From Chloroflexota bacterium (GTDB taxonomy: Bacteria; Chloroflexota; Anaerolineae; Promineifilales; Promineifilaceae), in assembly GCA_008501785.1 (NCBI GenBank), contig QQUD01000585.1:1-6989 (forward strand): DNA of 6,989 nt. The letters are read 5' to 3'. A model generated the notes under the pieces. That model was given only the letters and a program-made list of their open reading frames with translations. It had not been told where the DNA came from and did not search any database. A program made the translations under genes and the position numbers. Below are positions 5,228-6,989 of this stretch, piece by piece (position 1 is the stretch's first letter; the number at the start of each line of letters is the position of its first letter).

Positions 5228-6258
5228 CCAATCTCCAGCATCCGCTCAACCGATTTCACCGCACGCACCCGAATCTCTTCCGGTACTTCGATGATGTAGC
5301 GGTTGTGGAGGAGAGAATCGCGGGTGTCTTCAAGTTGAATCTGGTTCATGTGGGGGCAGCGGACGGCGCACATGCGCAGCATTTCTTTGTCGGGATTGGC
5401 GGCCATGATGTTGTCGCCCATCGCGCATTCGGTGAGCAACAGGTAGCGAGGCGCGTTGGTTTCTTCGACGTAGCGAATGAGGCCGGTGGTGCTGCCCGAG
5501 TAGTCGGATGCGGACACCACTTCGGGACTGCATTCGGGGTGTGCCAAAATTTTCACATCGGGAAAGTCGGCACGGACGGCTTCGATGTCTTGCACAGTGA
5601 ACTTTTCGTGGACTTCGCAACGGCCGTTCCAACCCACCATTTGATAATCGAGCGCCGTATCAAACTGCTTTTTACCATTTTTCGTCGGGAAAATGATGTG
5701 TTTGCCCGTTTCTTTGGCGACATTGCCTGCCAGATATTCGTCTGGCAAGAAAATGATCGTGTCGGTGTTCAGCGATTCGACAACCGCTTTGGCATTGCCA
5801 GAAGTGCAGCAGATGTCCGTTTCTGCTTTCACATCAGCGTAAGTGTTGATGTAGGTGACAACCGGAACGCCGGGGAACTGCTTTTTCAAATTACGCACAT
5901 CTTCAGCAGTGATGCTTTCAGCCAGTGAACAACCTGCCTTCATCGATGGCAGTAAAACCGTTTTTTTGGGATTCAAAATCTTGGCCGTTTCGGCCATAAA
6001 ATGCACACCGCAAAAAACAATCACGTCTTTGTCTGTAGTGGCGGCCATCCGGCTCAAGTAAAGCGAATCGCCGGTAAAATCAGGCACCGAATGGAACAAT
6101 GCAGGCTCCATGTAATTGTGACCTAAAATCACAGCATTTCGCTCTTTTTTCAACTGGTTAATTTCATGGGCAAGCTTCGCCTTGATTTCAATCTCGAAGC
6201 TGGGAACAACATCGTGCAGTTTGGTCTGCATCTCTTGTAGAAGTTTTTCGTAAGTCAT
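5224..6258 (-). CDS. nadA: Quinolinate synthase
   Basis: A 344-residue [4Fe-4S] enzyme that condenses iminoaspartate with dihydroxyacetone phosphate to quinolinate. It shows the three-fold repeated NadA architecture: HNYMEPALFHSVPDFTGDSL (47-66), VFCGVHFMAETAKILNP (81-97) and GCSLAES (109-115); then LPDEYLAGNVAKETGK (171-186), GRCEVHEKF (212-220) and HPECSPEVV (240-248); then the end region with TECAMGDN (276-283) and CAVRCPHMN (297-305). Cys110, Cys214 and Cys301 fit the three conserved cluster ligands. The length is normal. AAGGA (plus-strand 6264-6268) lies 5 nt before the ATG and fixes this start. It sits 80 nt after nadC and 95 nt before nadB, same strand, consistent with one transcript. 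No NadR, NiaR or NrtR gene is present here. Confidence 0.97.
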   Translation of the reverse strand: MTYEKLLQEMQTKLHDVVPSFEIEIKAKLAHEINQLKKERNAVILGHNYMEPALFHSVPDFTGDSLYLSRMAATTDKDVIVFCGVHFMAETAKILNPKKTVLLPSMKAGCSLAESITAEDVRNLKKQFPGVPVVTYINTYADVKAETDICCTSGNAKAVVESLNTDTIIFLPDEYLAGNVAKETGKHIIFPTKNGKKQFDTALDYQMVGWNGRCEVHEKFTVQDIEAVRADFPDVKILAHPECSPEVVSASDYSGSTTGLIRYVEETNAPRYLLLTECAMGDNIMAANPDKEMLRMCAVRCPHMNQIQLEDTRDSLLHNRYIIEVPEEIRVRAVKSVERMLEIG

Positions 6259-6277
6259 GGGAATCCTTGGGTAGTGG

Positions 6278-6335
6278 TCAGGTATCAGGTATCGGGTGTC
6301 AGCCAGAAAGCTGATACCTGACGTCTGATACCTGA
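6278..6335. repeat. Short-word inverted repeat ('GGTATCAG' family) between nadC and nadA
   Basis: The arms 6278-6303 and 6310-6335 are 26 nt each and pair at 21 of 26 positions around a 6-nt loop (CAGAAA). Each arm is built from the 7-nt word GGTATCA repeated with small changes. It begins 3 nt after the nadC TAG stop and fills most of the gap to the nadA ribosome site. No U-tract follows on the operon strand, so it is not a classical terminator; an mRNA-processing or stability element is a plausible role. Confidence 0.85.
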
Positions 6336-6338
6336 TAC

Positions 6339-6989
6339 CTAATCTAACAATAAACTGATGTCCAACGCCACCACTGAATGTGTCAGTGCGCCGCTGGAGA
6401 TGTAATCGACGCCGGTTTTGGCGATGGCGCGCACGGTTTGGAGGGAGACGTTGCCGGATGCTTCGAGGGGAATACGGCCGTTTCCCATCTCCACCGCCAT
6501 TCGCATTTCATCCAGACTCATATTGTCGAGCATGATGCGATCAACTGGCAGCGTCAACGCCTCTTCGAATTCAGTCAGGTTGGTGATTTCGACTTCAACC
6601 GGTACGTCAGGCGCATATTCCTTGACGCGATTGACGGCGGGAGTGATGCCACCGGCAGCAACAATGTGGTTTTCCTTAATAAGGGCCATATCGTAGAGGC
6701 CGTGCCGGTGATTTTGGCCGCCGCCGAGGGTGACGGCCATCTTGTCGGTGGCGCGTAAGCCGGGAACGGTTTTGCGTGTGTCGAGGACGACTGCTTTTGT
6801 GCCAGCGACGGCATCCATAAATTGGCGTGTCATCGTGGCAATGCCGGACATGCGCTGCAAAAAGTTGAGCGCGACCCGTTCACCACTGAGAATCGATTGT
6901 GCTGGCCCGCTGATGGTGGCGACGAGCTGTCCTTTTTCCACCGCATCGCCGTCGGCAACGTGTGGGGTGAGTTGTACGGTTTTGTCTAA
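6339..6989 (-). CDS. nadC: Nicotinate-nucleotide pyrophosphorylase (carboxylating), 5' truncated by window
   Basis: The frame is open to the right edge (it begins LDKTVQLTPHVADGDAVEKG), so the start codon lies outside; the 216 visible residues correspond to roughly the last three quarters of a ~280-residue enzyme. The protein transfers phosphoribosyl from PRPP to quinolinate with loss of CO2, giving nicotinate mononucleotide. Diagnostic segments are ERVALNFLQRMSGIAT (first helical part), DTRKTVPGLRATDKMAV, GGGQNHRHGLYDMALIKENHI, then VEVEITNLTEFEEAL and IMLDNMS, and the closing EASGNV plus TGVDYISSGALTHS. The Arg, Lys and His residues that bind quinolinate and PRPP phosphates (in TRKT, NHR, LIKENH) are all present. 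It is the first visible gene of the nadC-nadA-nadB operon; the operon promoter is outside the window. The stop is TAG and runs into the following word repeat. Confidence 0.96.
   Translation of the reverse strand, partial: LDKTVQLTPHVADGDAVEKGQLVATISGPAQSILSGERVALNFLQRMSGIATMTRQFMDAVAGTKAVVLDTRKTVPGLRATDKMAVTLGGGQNHRHGLYDMALIKENHIVAAGGITPAVNRVKEYAPDVPVEVEITNLTEFEEALTLPVDRIMLDNMSLDEMRMAVEMGNGRIPLEASGNVSLQTVRAIAKTGVDYISSGALTHSVVALDISLLLD

Noticed and set aside
5305..5928. 207-codon open frame on the + strand opposite nadA
   Set aside because: It lies entirely inside nadA, has a composition typical of an antisense shadow, and resembles no protein family. The same holds for the open frames opposite nadB and nadC (3874-4305, 4298-4720, 6378-6758).

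Overview
The window looks like a Chloroflexota chromosome (Anaerolineae-like). This is an inference from three things: the C-terminal end of an alpha-2-macroglobulin-type protein, death-like effector-associated adaptor domains of the kind common in multicellular or filamentous bacteria, and a genome-style octamer (ACGGCCGT) recurring in all reading frames. No rRNA or other marker fixes the taxonomy.

Layout. Positions 1-586 (+) hold the last ~195 residues of an alpha-2-macroglobulin family protein, followed by a strong intrinsic terminator. Positions 641-938 contain no gene but carry a large nested palindromic repeat. Positions 939-3460 form an accessory island. It contains two tandem paralogous genes that start with the same effector-associated domain. 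The first (939-1712) has an unrecognised C-terminal domain; the second (1941-2264) is little more than the adaptor domain. A MazE/MazF-type toxin-antitoxin pair (2407-2993) follows, with its own near-consensus promoter, and then gene fragments. Copies of a ~60-75 bp directly oriented repeat separate these modules at 1739, 1804, 2187 and 3103. Positions 3569-6989 (-) hold the de novo NAD operon in transcription order nadC (5' end outside the window), nadA, nadB.

How the genes work together. NadB oxidises L-aspartate to iminoaspartate, NadA condenses it with dihydroxyacetone phosphate to quinolinate, and NadC converts quinolinate to nicotinate mononucleotide. The window therefore holds all three steps of bacterial quinolinate synthesis and use. 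The island genes look like conflict or defence components: an adaptor domain that normally recruits an effector, and an mRNA-interferase toxin with its antitoxin.

Most notable non-gene signals: (1) the directly oriented repeat spaced between accessory modules like cassette boundaries; (2) each of the four presumed core genes ends in TAG and is followed by a different short-word repeat, which in the three nad gaps folds into a long imperfect hairpin; (3) seven exact copies of the palindrome ACGGCCGT, read in all three codon phases; (4) a duplicated promoter plus adaptor-domain start in front of the two paralogues.
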